A DNA stretch of 64,000 bases from Neobacillus piezotolerans (lineage in GTDB: Bacteria; Bacillota; Bacilli; Bacillales; Cytobacillaceae): assembly GCF_003362805.1 (NCBI RefSeq), contig NZ_QNQT01000008.1, positions 124,001 to 188,000 of the forward strand, read 5' to 3'. The translations under genes were made by a program, and so were the position numbers. Positions 7,991 to 17,340 of this stretch are shown here, piece by piece; positions within the stretch are counted from its first letter, which is position 1; every line of letters begins with the position of its first letter. The notes under the pieces are model-generated. The model made no database searches and had not been told where the DNA came from. It saw nothing but the letters and a program-made list of their open reading frames with translations.

Positions 7991-9301
7991 TTGGTTTACA
8001 ATCAAAAGGACGATGAATCCGTTGAATATGAATCACCTCCCGGAAACGTGAAAACAAATGAGAAATTCAGCATTAAAAATGGTATTGCCGCAACGATCGT
8101 ACAAAACTTAACCAATAACTATTTCTCCCTTTTCGCAATCGGTGTCCTTGGGGCTACAAACTATCAGGTGGGGCTTATCAGTTCGCTGCCGCAGTTTGTT
8201 GGAATGTTCGCTATGCTGATCTGCTCCATTATGATGGGAAGAATTAGCGAAAAGAAGAATTTCACCGCCTATTCAGTATTCATTACCCGAGTATTCCTGC
8301 TTTGCATGGTTTTTGTTATCTATGTACCTGAAGCCTATCAAAGCTGGGTTTTTGTTCTTTTGGTAGGCTTGATGAACTTTCCGGGCTCTTTTGCAGTCCT
8401 TAGCTGGCAGTCTTTTATTGGGGATCTGATTCCTGACCATCGCCGAAATGGTTTCTTTAGCGAAAGGAATAAAATTTTGACGATTGTCGGTATGGGAGCA
8501 ACGTTCTTAATCGGGCTTTCCTTGCAGCAATTCGACAAAACCAATCCCTTGCCCTACCAGGTTCTTTTCCTACTTGCTTTTATTTTTGGGGCTATCGAAG
8601 TCTATTACATAATGAAACACAGGGAAGCAAAAGCCCAGCCAAAACGGAAACTGCCCGGTTTCAACCTGAATCTGGGCATTTTCAGGGATAAACCCTATCT
8701 GTATTTTCTTATTTGTGGGCTGTACTTCAATTTTGGCTGGCAAATGGCCTGGCCGTTGTTCAGTATTTATCAAATCAGTTATGCTCATGCAAATGGATTT
8801 TGGATTAGCATCCTCACAGTAGCAAACCAGCTTGCACAGATAGCCAGTTTTACGTGGTGGGGAAAAATGGCTGACAAACATGGTAACTCCAAGATGATGA
8901 TTCCAATCGCATTGGGAATGGCGCTTGCCCCGGTAACAATGACCATTTCCACCAACCTTATTTATATAACGCTTGCAAATGGCCTGTCAGGTTTTTTTGT
9001 ATCTGGAACGGTCCTCATATTGTTCAATCAGCTTTTGGAAGTAACAAAAGAGGACAACCGAAGCTCCTATATCGCCAACTATAATGTTTTATTGGCGATA
9101 ATCGGTTTTATCGCCCCACAATTCGGGGTATTTTTACTGGAAGCAACCAATATAGGGATGTCCATGTCCATATCTACCGGAGTTCGCGCCTCAAGCGCGA
9201 TCTTCTTCTTACTGTTTTACGTATTTATGAAGAAAAGGAATAATCGGATCCTGCTAAATAATGCCGGAGCATCTGCCGGAAGCGAATTGGAAAGGAGATG
9301 A
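7991..9301 (+). CDS. MFS transporter, substrate unknown
   Basis: 436 residues with about 12 hydrophobic segments after a hydrophilic N-terminal 30 residues. The loop between segments 2 and 3 has MMGRISEKKNFTAY and the equivalent in the second half has WWGKMADKHGNSKMM, matching the paired MFS cytosolic loop motifs. No drug or sugar signature was recognised. The only usable start I see is the TTG at 7991, with a weak GATGAAG site; a GTG 19 codons in is the alternative. The downstream small gene begins six bases after the stop and is probably translationally coupled. Confidence 0.8.
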   Translation: MVYNQKDDESVEYESPPGNVKTNEKFSIKNGIAATIVQNLTNNYFSLFAIGVLGATNYQVGLISSLPQFVGMFAMLICSIMMGRISEKKNFTAYSVFITRVFLLCMVFVIYVPEAYQSWVFVLLVGLMNFPGSFAVLSWQSFIGDLIPDHRRNGFFSERNKILTIVGMGATFLIGLSLQQFDKTNPLPYQVLFLLAFIFGAIEVYYIMKHREAKAQPKRKLPGFNLNLGIFRDKPYLYFLICGLYFNFGWQMAWPLFSIYQISYAHANGFWISILTVANQLAQIASFTWWGKMADKHGNSKMMIPIALGMALAPVTMTISTNLIYITLANGLSGFFVSGTVLILFNQLLEVTKEDNRSSYIANYNVLLAIIGFIAPQFGVFLLEATNIGMSMSISTGVRASSAIFFLLFYVFMKKRNNRILLNNAGASAGSELERR

Positions 9302-9307
9302 ATCAAC

Positions 9308-9556
9308 TTGGGAAAATGCAATCTTGACCACACTTTGGAAGATGTCCAAAAAAAATATGAAACACAAAAGGGGTTTTTGCCGTCTACTATATATGGAGCA
9401 TTTGAAGCCAGGCTCCAGGACGGCCCGGATCAAAATACCCTGAATGAGCTTTTTCATCTGCTCAAAAAATACGACCTTGCCTCTGAAGAGGAGAGGGCAG
9501 CAAGGAATGGCGAATTTGAACGAATCCTATCGGAAAAAAAGGGAAAAAGCCAATAA
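9308..9556 (+). CDS. Small conserved hypothetical protein coupled to the MFS gene
   Basis: 82 residues, soluble, mostly helical and charged (LEDVQKKYETQKGFLPSTIYGAFEARL). TTG start at 9308 with GGAGATGA at 9293-9300, which lies inside the end of the MFS gene and includes its stop. The short gap suggests co-expression and perhaps a role linked to that transporter. I do not recognise a family. Confidence 0.65.
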   Translation: MGKCNLDHTLEDVQKKYETQKGFLPSTIYGAFEARLQDGPDQNTLNELFHLLKKYDLASEEERAARNGEFERILSEKKGKSQ

Positions 9557-9675
9557 ATATTAATGCTGGACACCATTTAATGGCAGTATTATTGTTTTAT
9601 CTTTTCCCTATAATGTGTTATAGTAGTTTAGGTTCGTTTACCTGAGGTTTTTCGGTAAGTGAAAGGAGAATCAAC

Positions 9676-11622
9676 ATGTTTCAATTCAAACAAACCGGAG
9701 ACTGGAAAAATAGAAAATATTCTTTTTTTACCATAGCGGTCATCTTATTTTGGTTAAAAACCTATATTGCCTACAAAATTGAATTTAATCTTGGAATTGA
9801 CAATGGCTTGCAAAAATTCCTGTTATTGATTAACCCGATCAGCTCCGCGCTCCTTTTCTTCGGCTTCGCGCTTTTGTTCCGGAAAAAGGTTCAGTTTACG
9901 GTCATGCTGATTACCAACTTTGTCCTTTCATTCCTGTTATACGCAAATATCGTATATTATAGGTTCTTTAATGACTTCATCACCGTCCCGGTTTTGATGC
10001 AGACTAAGACAAATGCGGGGCAGCTTGGGGACAGCGCGCTTTCCCTCATGTCTTTTATGGATGTGTTTTACTTTACCGATACAATTTTGCTTGCCGTACT
10101 TGCGGTTAAGGCATACGGGAAATTCAAGGAAACCGGAAAACGTTCATTCAGGCTGGCCATGCTGTTTGCGGTAACAACTTTCCTATTCAACCTTGGGCTT
10201 GCGGAAAAAGACCGACCTCAGCTCCTTACTCGTTCTTTTGACCGGGTATATCTTGTAAAATATCTTGGGGCTTACAACTTTACCATCTATGACGCGGTCC
10301 AAAACATTAAATCATCGAGCCAGCGTGCGTTGGCCGACAGCAGCGATATTACCGAAATCGAAAACTACAGGAATGCGAATTATAACGAACCGAACCCGAA
10401 GTATTTCGGGAAGGCAAAAGGGATGAATGTAATATACATTTCTCTCGAATCGTTGCAAAGCTTCATTATCGACTACAAGCTCGACGGGCAGGAAGTAACA
10501 CCGTTCCTGAACTCGCTGACAAGGGACCCGAATACGTTCTACTTTAAAAACGTATTCCACCAGACAAGCCAGGGAAAAACATCAGATGCGGAATTTTTGA
10601 TGGAAAACTCCCTTTACCCGATGTCACAGGGTGCCGTTTTTATCAACAAGGCACAGAACACCTTCCATGCAACACCTGCGATTCTGAAGGGGTATGGGTA
10701 CAATTCCGCAGTTTTCCACGGAAATTACAAAACGTTCTGGAACCGGAATGTCATGTATAAAGCACTTGGCTACGACCGTTTCTTTGACGCTGAATATTAC
10801 ACCATGAAAGAAGAAGATACGAAAAACTATGGAATGAAGGATAAGCCATTCTTCAAAGAATCGATTCCATTGCTAAAAACACTTAAGCAGCCTTTCTATA
10901 CGAAGTTCATCACCCTGTCCAACCATTTCCCGTTTGAAATGGATGAAGAGGATACGGATTTCCCGGCTGGCACGACAGGAAATGACGTAGTTGACCATTA
11001 TTTCCAATCGGCGAATTATATGGACCAAGCAATTGAGCAGTTTTTTAATGATTTGAAAGCAGCGGGCCTTTATGACAATACCATGGTCGTGATGTATGGT
11101 GACCACTATGGTATTTCTGAAAACCATAATGCGGCAATGAGCCAGGTAGTTGGCGAAGAAATAACGCCATTTAAAAACGCCCAGCTTCAGAGGGTTCCAT
11201 TATTTATCCATGTACCCGGCGTAAAAGCGGTGCAGGATGACAGCTTCGGCGGGCAAATTGACGTTCGCCCTACCATGCTTCACCTTTTGGGAATCGATAC
11301 AAAAGACTTCCTTGAATTCGGTTCCGACTTGCTTTCACCACAGCATCATCAGGTGGTAAGCTTCAGGAATGGCGATTTTGTTTCACCGAAATTAACACAG
11401 GTGAACGAGAAGTGCTATGATACAACCACCGGAGAATTAGTCGAAGATGGAACGATGTGTGCTGAAAATGCTGAACGGGTAAAAACCGAACTTCAAATGT
11501 CAGATGAAATCGTCCTAAAGGACTTGTTGAGGTTCTACACACCAAACGGCTATAAACCAATAAACCCGAACGACTATGAGTATATTAAGGAAGATGTTCC
11601 CGTGGAAGATACACAGGAATAA
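9676..11622 (+). CDS. Lipoteichoic acid synthase family protein (LtaS/YfnI/YqgS type)
   Basis: 648 residues, the usual length. Five N-terminal membrane helices (to about residue 180) anchor an extracellular sulfatase-fold domain that transfers glycerol phosphate from phosphatidylglycerol to the growing lipoteichoic acid chain. Catalytic residues visible are E258 (IYISLES), the nucleophile T302 in QGKTSDAEF, and D476-H477 in MYGDHYG, the Mn ligands. B. subtilis has four paralogues (housekeeping, stress, sporulation, primase) and I cannot tell which this is. ATG follows GAAAGGAGAATCAAC. Monocistronic, with a strong terminator. Confidence 0.92.
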   Translation: MFQFKQTGDWKNRKYSFFTIAVILFWLKTYIAYKIEFNLGIDNGLQKFLLLINPISSALLFFGFALLFRKKVQFTVMLITNFVLSFLLYANIVYYRFFNDFITVPVLMQTKTNAGQLGDSALSLMSFMDVFYFTDTILLAVLAVKAYGKFKETGKRSFRLAMLFAVTTFLFNLGLAEKDRPQLLTRSFDRVYLVKYLGAYNFTIYDAVQNIKSSSQRALADSSDITEIENYRNANYNEPNPKYFGKAKGMNVIYISLESLQSFIIDYKLDGQEVTPFLNSLTRDPNTFYFKNVFHQTSQGKTSDAEFLMENSLYPMSQGAVFINKAQNTFHATPAILKGYGYNSAVFHGNYKTFWNRNVMYKALGYDRFFDAEYYTMKEEDTKNYGMKDKPFFKESIPLLKTLKQPFYTKFITLSNHFPFEMDEEDTDFPAGTTGNDVVDHYFQSANYMDQAIEQFFNDLKAAGLYDNTMVVMYGDHYGISENHNAAMSQVVGEEITPFKNAQLQRVPLFIHVPGVKAVQDDSFGGQIDVRPTMLHLLGIDTKDFLEFGSDLLSPQHHQVVSFRNGDFVSPKLTQVNEKCYDTTTGELVEDGTMCAENAERVKTELQMSDEIVLKDLLRFYTPNGYKPINPNDYEYIKEDVPVEDTQE

Positions 11623-11630
11623 AAAAACGC

Positions 11631-11665
11631 GGCGAAGGAGCAAATCCTTCGCCTTTTCTTTTTTT
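11631..11665 (+). terminator. Terminator after LTA synthase gene
   Basis: Perfect nine-base stem GGCGAAGGA / TCCTTCGCC, then TTTTCTTTTTTT. Confidence 0.85.
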
Positions 11666-11725
11666 CCCATTCCATTTTAATTATGATAATATTAAAGAAC
11701 ATACATTCGATAAAGGGGAGAGAAG

Positions 11726-14005
11726 ATGGCTGAGTTCCATGTCCCGGCTAGGGCCCTTGCAGAGTACGTATACAGGAGCGGCAGCATTGAATCCGGTGTC
11801 GGTGCCGCTGCGGCAATGGCCGAGGGCACCAAGGCCCACCAGTTTGTCCAAAAGGGCTATAAGGAAGGGGACGTCAAGGAAGTTCCTCTGCGAATTTCGG
11901 TCAATCATGAAGGAATTGATTTTATTATTGATGGGCGGTGTGACGGCCTGCTTGTAGAAGACGGACAATTGGTCATCGATGAAATCAAGTCGAATTCGTT
12001 GAATCTCGAAACGATTGAACATGCTTCGTATCCCGTCCACTGGGCCCAGGCGAAATGTTATGCGTATATTGTGGCATCCGAAAAAGGGCTTAGCACTATT
12101 AAGGTAAGGCTCACGTATGTAAATAGAGATACATATGCGTTGAAATGTTTTGATCAAATTTTTTCCTCGGAAGAATTGCATAATTTTTTTCAAAACCTGA
12201 TTATTGATTTCGCTCCTTATGCTAAATTAAGGATTTCACTAAAGGAAAGGCTGGACAATAGCGCCCAGGGCCTAGCGTTTCCTTTCGATGTTTACAGGCC
12301 TGGACAAAAGGCGGTCGCAGGGGCTGTATACCGAGCAATTAACGGGGAAGCGGATTTGTTCATAAATGCTCCCACTGGCATTGGAAAGACGATTTCGACA
12401 CTGTATCCTGCCGTTAAAGCGCTCGGTGAGGGTCGTATAAGCCATGTTTTTTATATAACCGCCAGGACGACGACCAGAAAGGCTGCCGAGCAGGCGCTTA
12501 ACCTTATGTCTTCCAAAGGGCTGCAGTTAGCAGCGGTGACCCTGACCGCGAAGGAGAAAATATGCTTCAATGATGGGCAAGGATGCCAAATGGGCAACTG
12601 TTCGTTCGCCTCGGGATATTACGACCGGATAAATGGAGCAGTACTTGATATATTAAATAATGGAACATTTATGGGCAGGGAAGATATTGAAAAGTTTGCT
12701 CTTAAACATCATGTCTGTCCTTTTGAATTTTCACTCGACCTTGCTTACCTTGCGGATGTCGTGATATGTGATTACAACTATATTTACGATCCCCGGGTTT
12801 CCCTGAAGCGCCTTTTTGACGATAAGAAGAAGCGCGCAGCCTTACTCATTGATGAGGCACATAATCTTCCGGACCGAGCCAGGGAAATGTTCTCTGCTTC
12901 ACTTGCCAAATCGCTTTTCCTTGCCGTTAAACGTGACTTCAAGATTTTGAGCCCTGGACTTGCAAAAGCGGCATCCGCAGTTAATCAGTTTTTTATTGAT
13001 ACGAGAAAAAGGGCTGCTGGCGAAAGTGAATTCCTTTTAGATGGGTTACCGGAAGGGCTTGTCGACACGGTAAGATCGTTTGCCGGCGAAGCCGAAAAAC
13101 AGCTCGGATCAGAGCCCGCCCCCTCAGATTTGTTGCTGGATGCGTATTTTAACGCCCAAAGTTTTTTAAGGGCAGAAGGAATGGCCGACGAACGATTCGC
13201 ATTTTACAGCAAATTGAGGCAGGGGGAGTTTTCAATAAATATTCATTGCCTGGATCCTTCCGTTTTGCTTAGGAAAGCCGGGAAGGGATTCAGGGCAAAA
13301 ATATTCTTTTCGGCAACTTTGGTTCCCCCGGACTTTTTTAGGGAAATGCTTGGCGGGGAGGAAGGAGATTCATTCCTATCGGTTTCCTCTCCGTTTGATG
13401 CAAGCCAGACCGACGTGTTTATTGAGCCTTTGTCCACTCGCTATCGGGACAGGGACCGCTCGTATGAACGGATTGCTGAAACCATCAGGATGCTCCTTGC
13501 TGAAAGGCCGGGCAATTATTTCTGCTTTTTCCCATCCTACCTTTTCATGGAACGGGTCGCGGAGTGCCTTAAGCCAGATGATGAAGTTACATTCATTATC
13601 CAACAATCCAATATGGGCGAAGGGGAGCGGAATGAATTCCTCTCATTATTCAAGGAAGGGAGCAATCGAAGCCTGGTGGGTTTTGCTGTTCTTGGCGGCA
13701 TTTTCTCGGAAGGAATCGATTTGCCCGGCGACAAACTCAATGGCGTAATAATAGTAGGAGTTGGCCTTCCGCAACTCTCCTTTGAGCGCGACTTATTAAA
13801 GCGGCATTTCTCTTCAGGCGGCCTGGATGGCTATGATTATGCCTATACTTATCCCGGAATGGTAAAAGTGCTGCAAGCGGGCGGGCGGCTGATCCGTTCC
13901 GAAGCGGACAGCGGTACGATTCTTTTGATCGATGACCGTTTCCTCCAGCCAAAGTATTTACGCCTGCTTCCAAAAGAATGGAAGCCTTTCACCGTTATAA
14001 ATTAA
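11726..14005 (+). CDS. DinG/XPD-type Fe-S DNA helicase fused to an N-terminal PD-(D/E)XK nuclease-like domain
   Basis: 759 residues. Residues 185-750 are a superfamily 2 helicase: Walker A APTGIGKT (K221), DEAH box at D376-H379, and motif VI QAGGRLIRSEADSG near the end. Four cysteines (C280, C287, C292, C331) between motifs I and II fit the XPD/DinG 4Fe-4S cluster. Ahead of this, residues 30-130 hold RCDGLL (D73), VIDEIKS (E86, K88) and QAKCYAY, the arrangement of a RecB/Cas4-like PD-(D/E)XK nuclease core. It probably unwinds and cuts branched or R-loop DNA. No cas genes are nearby, so a repair role is likelier than CRISPR. GGGGAGAGAAG precedes the ATG. Confidence 0.85.
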   Translation: MAEFHVPARALAEYVYRSGSIESGVGAAAAMAEGTKAHQFVQKGYKEGDVKEVPLRISVNHEGIDFIIDGRCDGLLVEDGQLVIDEIKSNSLNLETIEHASYPVHWAQAKCYAYIVASEKGLSTIKVRLTYVNRDTYALKCFDQIFSSEELHNFFQNLIIDFAPYAKLRISLKERLDNSAQGLAFPFDVYRPGQKAVAGAVYRAINGEADLFINAPTGIGKTISTLYPAVKALGEGRISHVFYITARTTTRKAAEQALNLMSSKGLQLAAVTLTAKEKICFNDGQGCQMGNCSFASGYYDRINGAVLDILNNGTFMGREDIEKFALKHHVCPFEFSLDLAYLADVVICDYNYIYDPRVSLKRLFDDKKKRAALLIDEAHNLPDRAREMFSASLAKSLFLAVKRDFKILSPGLAKAASAVNQFFIDTRKRAAGESEFLLDGLPEGLVDTVRSFAGEAEKQLGSEPAPSDLLLDAYFNAQSFLRAEGMADERFAFYSKLRQGEFSINIHCLDPSVLLRKAGKGFRAKIFFSATLVPPDFFREMLGGEEGDSFLSVSSPFDASQTDVFIEPLSTRYRDRDRSYERIAETIRMLLAERPGNYFCFFPSYLFMERVAECLKPDDEVTFIIQQSNMGEGERNEFLSLFKEGSNRSLVGFAVLGGIFSEGIDLPGDKLNGVIIVGVGLPQLSFERDLLKRHFSSGGLDGYDYAYTYPGMVKVLQAGGRLIRSEADSGTILLIDDRFLQPKYLRLLPKEWKPFTVIN

Positions 14006-14025
14006 ACGACACTGTAGCTAACAAT

Positions 14026-14057
14026 AAAGCCGACCCACATCAGAGGGCCGGCTTTTG
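14026..14057. terminator. Bidirectional terminator between convergent genes
   Basis: AAAGCCG / CGGCTTT with partly paired loop. T-runs exist on both strands, and it lies between the helicase gene and a minus-strand gene. Confidence 0.65.
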
Positions 14058-14113
14058 TAACGTTTGCATCCTTTAAAAATAATTTAATTTGCGGAACACA
14101 CTTTTTCCCGAAT

Positions 14114-14590
14114 TCATTTCCTTCTTGAAAATCCTTCTTCCGCCATATATTCTTCCACTTCCCCATATGCGCCAAAGCTTTCCTCAAGGTTCACGCCATA
14201 GTATACATTCCATAAATCATCTTCATGGATAACAATTAGCACATCATTCGTCTTATTCACCCATTTTTCCGGCCCATTCTGCACAGCGTTTGCGGGCGCT
14301 TCCTTCATGCCAGTGCCCGACAAATCCGCAATCGACCTCGCCGTCAATTCCTTTAGTTCATCCGCAGTAAAGTCCCTGATATTTACAAGACCTTTTTCAT
14401 CTGTTTCATAGCCGTCAACGCCGCCCGCGTAGACAAATCCATTGCCATTCGGATGCAAATGGTACACAACATTTTTCTTGTCAGTCACACTTCCCGGAAA
14501 TTGAAAGTTTACTCTCCCCAAAGATACATCTTTGCGTTCTAGTTCAGGAAACGATTCAAAGATTTCAAGTTTTTCTTCAAAAGTTAGCAT
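14114..14590 (-). CDS. Conserved hypothetical protein (158 aa)
   Basis: Soluble, acidic and Gly/Asn rich, with no signal peptide. The N-terminus (LTFEEKLEIFESFPELERKD) looks helical and the middle forms beta strands (NVVYHLHPNGNGFVYAGGVD). I do not recognise a family and see no catalytic motif. It is monocistronic, with GGAGGC before the ATG, and converges on the helicase gene. Confidence 0.6.
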   Translation of the reverse strand: MLTFEEKLEIFESFPELERKDVSLGRVNFQFPGSVTDKKNVVYHLHPNGNGFVYAGGVDGYETDEKGLVNIRDFTADELKELTARSIADLSGTGMKEAPANAVQNGPEKWVNKTNDVLIVIHEDDLWNVYYGVNLEESFGAYGEVEEYMAEEGFSRRK

Positions 14591-14762
14591 AATGCCTCCA
14601 CATTGGTTTATTCCCTATCAAGTATAGCAAACGAGGGAAACAGTGCGCAAACTGCATTCCCTTATAAGGTTGCAGCGGGCAGGCCCGTTCTCGATCTTTT
14701 TTTGAATGAATGGCCGGAATGTGGGGTATTAGGGAAAAGAGTGAAGGAATGGAGGTAACATA

Positions 14763-15611
14763 ATGGAAAACAAAGCTGAAAAACGAATCATTCCGATGAC
14801 AAGCATCGACAGTGGCATTGGCGAACAAATAACAAGCGACCTTTACTATTTCCCATTTATGATTGTCAATGTCGTATTTTACGGTTATCCGGGCGAGGGG
14901 AATGAATGGGTGCTAATCGATGCCGGAATGCCGAGGTCGGGGGACAATATAATCGTTGAGGCAGAAGAACGTTTCGGGAAAAACAATCCCCCAAAAGCGA
15001 TTATTCTGACCCATGGCCATTTTGACCATGTAGGAGGAATAACGCAACTGATTGAAAAATGGAAAATGCCTGTTTACGCGCATGAACTTGAAATGCCATT
15101 CTTAAGGGGCGAGGAGGATTATCCGGACCCCGATCCGACTGTGGAAGGCGGCCTGCTCGCGAAAATTTCCCCATATTATCCGAATGAGGCGATTAAGCTT
15201 GAAGGCCATGTACAAGCGCTACCTCAGGATGGGACTGTCCCGTTTATGGATGGGTGGAAATGGATTCATACACCAGGCCATACACAAGGTCATGTTTCAC
15301 TGTTCCGTGAAGCGGATGGATCACTTATTGCCGGGGATGCATTTGTAACAGTCAAACAAGAATCACTTTATAAAGTATTTACGCAGGAACATGAAATCAG
15401 CGGGCCACCGCGTTATTTGACTCCTGACTGGGAAGCTGCGAGAGCTTCCGTGGAAAAATTGGCAGCTTTGAGGCCAGTGGTCGCAATCACCGGGCATGGT
15501 CGCCCGATGGCGGGCAAAACGCTACGTGAAAACCTGGATCTCCTCGTTGAAAAATTCGACGATATCGCGATACCGGACCACGGCAGGTTCGTAAATGGGA
15601 AACAAGATTGA
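14763..15611 (+). CDS. Metallo-beta-lactamase-fold hydrolase
   Basis: 282 residues. The zinc motif HGHFDHVGG begins at H84 (H84, H86, D88, H89), followed by HTPGHTQGH near 178 and IAGDAF near 195, giving a complete two-metal MBL site. A late TGHGRPM completes the set. Members of this group include glyoxalase II-like thioesterases and lactonases; the substrate cannot be read here. The ATG follows AATGGAGGTAACATA. Alone on its strand, with its own terminator. Confidence 0.85.
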   Translation: MENKAEKRIIPMTSIDSGIGEQITSDLYYFPFMIVNVVFYGYPGEGNEWVLIDAGMPRSGDNIIVEAEERFGKNNPPKAIILTHGHFDHVGGITQLIEKWKMPVYAHELEMPFLRGEEDYPDPDPTVEGGLLAKISPYYPNEAIKLEGHVQALPQDGTVPFMDGWKWIHTPGHTQGHVSLFREADGSLIAGDAFVTVKQESLYKVFTQEHEISGPPRYLTPDWEAARASVEKLAALRPVVAITGHGRPMAGKTLRENLDLLVEKFDDIAIPDHGRFVNGKQD

Positions 15612-15621
15612 AATTGAATGG

Positions 15622-15662
15622 AAAAGGGGCAGCCTCGATTAAATTCGGGCTGCCCTTTTCTT
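15622..15662. terminator. Bidirectional terminator
   Basis: Twelve-base stem AAAAGGGGCAGCC / GGCTGCCCTTTT with T-runs on both strands, between convergent genes. Confidence 0.8.
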
Positions 15663-15697
15663 TTTAAAAAATAAGAATGTATGAAATTTGTCGCCTT

Positions 15698-15735
15698 CCA
15701 GTCCATACGGCGCTAAAAAGGCGCTTCCGCTTTTC
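15698..15735 (-). repeat. Stop-proximal GAAAAGCGGAAGCGCC-type repeat, copy 1
   Basis: On the minus strand, immediately after the dipeptidase stop codon, the sequence runs GAAAAGCGGAAGCGCC, five or six variable bases, then AGCGCCGTATGGAC. A second copy with the same layout follows the truncated coat gene at 53537-53575. From memory, elements starting GAAAAGCGGAAGCGCC directly after stop codons are frequent in Bacillus-type genomes; their function is not established. Confidence 0.6.
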
Positions 15736-17109
15736 TTATAGATTTCCATCCAACTTAAATAAGTACCGCGCGATTACTTCCAGGCCTTTGTCAAAATTCT
15801 CGAGATTGAAATGTTCGTTTGGCGCATGGAAATTTTCATCCGACAGTCCGAAGCCCATCATGACGATCGGGGTGTTCAGGATTTCGGCGAATGACGCGAC
15901 AACCGGAATTGAACCGCCGCCTCGGATATAGGCAGTCGGGACTCCATACACTTCTTCATATGCCTTTCCCGCCAGCTGTATGGCTGGATGATCAAAAGGA
16001 GTCAGAAATGGTGCTCCTTTATCAAATTGGGTTACCTTTACTGTTACCCCTTTGGGAGCTGCTTTTTTCACATGGCTTTCAAGCAAATCCGCAATTTCCT
16101 GGGGATCCTGGTCGGGAACAAGCCTGCATGTGATTTTTGCGTGTGCTTCGGATGGGATAACCGTTTTCAGGCCCTCGCCCTGGAATCCTCCATAAATTCC
16201 ATTCACCTCTAGGGTCGGCCTTGCCCAGATTCGCTCAAGAGCGGTAAACCCTTCCTCGCCAAACAGTTCTGGCACGCCCAGTTGGCTGGCCATCGCATCC
16301 TCGCTTTGGCCAAGGCTTGCGAATTCAGCCCGTTCCTCCGCGCTCAATTCCCTGACTTTATCGTAAAATCCATCAACTGTAATGGAACCATTTTTAGCGC
16401 GCATGGAAGCAAGGATTTCAACGATTGCATGGATTGGGTTCTGGACCGCGCCCCCGTACAACCCGGAGTGCAAATCCCCAGCCGCGCCCTTTACATCAAT
16501 CTGGATTCCGGTCATTCCCCGGAGTCCGTAAACGATGGCAGGCTTGCCTCGTTCGAGCAGGGTCGTATCGGAAATGACAAGAACATCCGCCGCAAGGAGT
16601 TGTTTATTTTCTTCAACAAAAGCAGGGAGGGTCGGGCTCCCTATTTCTTCTTCTCCTTCAATCAGGAACTTAATGTTCACAGGAAGGTGACCATGTGTTT
16701 GCAAAATCGCCTCAACCGCTTTTAAATGCATGAATACTTGGCCCTTATCGTCGCTTGAACCCCGCGCGTACAGTTTCCCATCCCTGATGGAAGCTTCGAA
16801 CGGAGGCGTTTCCCACAGCTCGAGCGGATCAACCGGCTGGACGTCGTAATGCCCGTATACAAGGACGGTTGGCATGCCTGGAGCCTTCATCCATTCGCCA
16901 TAAACGATCGGATGGCCTTTGCCCGAGTAAACTTCGGCTTTTTCCCATCCGATTTGCCTCATCATATTTGCGGTCCAATCCGCAGCCTTTTTCATGTCCT
17001 CTTTATAGGCGGGTATCGCGGAGATGCTTGGAATGGAGAGATACTCCGTCAACTCGGCCAATTGCCTTTCCCTGTTATGTATAAAATAGTCGCGAAGCTT
17101 TTGATCCAT
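15736..17109 (-). CDS. M20-family dipeptidase/carnosinase-like metallopeptidase
   Basis: 457 residues, cytosolic. Two-metal site motifs are in order: VYGHYDVQP near residue 88, ARGSSDDKGQ near 115 with the bridging Asp, and EGEEEIGSP near 150 with the catalytic Glu. A dimerisation domain occupies about 205-360, followed by a C-terminal FHAPNEHF metal ligand stretch. This is the CNDP/ArgE/DapE-like group that hydrolyses dipeptides. AGGAGGAATAAG precedes the ATG. The last codon abuts the repeat element described above. Confidence 0.88.
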   Translation of the reverse strand: MDQKLRDYFIHNRERQLAELTEYLSIPSISAIPAYKEDMKKAADWTANMMRQIGWEKAEVYSGKGHPIVYGEWMKAPGMPTVLVYGHYDVQPVDPLELWETPPFEASIRDGKLYARGSSDDKGQVFMHLKAVEAILQTHGHLPVNIKFLIEGEEEIGSPTLPAFVEENKQLLAADVLVISDTTLLERGKPAIVYGLRGMTGIQIDVKGAAGDLHSGLYGGAVQNPIHAIVEILASMRAKNGSITVDGFYDKVRELSAEERAEFASLGQSEDAMASQLGVPELFGEEGFTALERIWARPTLEVNGIYGGFQGEGLKTVIPSEAHAKITCRLVPDQDPQEIADLLESHVKKAAPKGVTVKVTQFDKGAPFLTPFDHPAIQLAGKAYEEVYGVPTAYIRGGGSIPVVASFAEILNTPIVMMGFGLSDENFHAPNEHFNLENFDKGLEVIARYLFKLDGNL

Positions 17110-17238
17110 TTCTTATTCCTCCTAAAAGTTCTTCAAGTAGTATTTCTTTCCCGGAAAGTAAAATCCCTTCAATTTAACGGATTTTCCGTATCGGGTCTTT
17201 TATACAATAACAAAGAAATCCACCATAGGAAAAAAAGA

Positions 17239-17266
17239 TTGAATCTTTTACTTAATTGTGTAAAAT
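17239..17266 (+). promoter_or_regulatory. Promoter of the large membrane-protein gene
   Basis: TTGAAT, 16 bases, TAAAAT. The block TAAAATTACACTATAG is identical to the one at the manganese riboswitch promoter (24302-24317). It also contains the dyad GTGTAA-aa-TTACAC. Confidence 0.55.
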
Positions 17267-17340
17267 TACACTATAGGGGATTTGCTGGTTTCTTTTTCCT
17301 ATCATACATAAAATAGTACGATTGAATTAGGGGGATGGAA

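Noticed and set aside
11726-14005. CRISPR link for the nuclease-helicase protein
   Set aside because: No cas1, cas2 or repeat-spacer array anywhere in the window.
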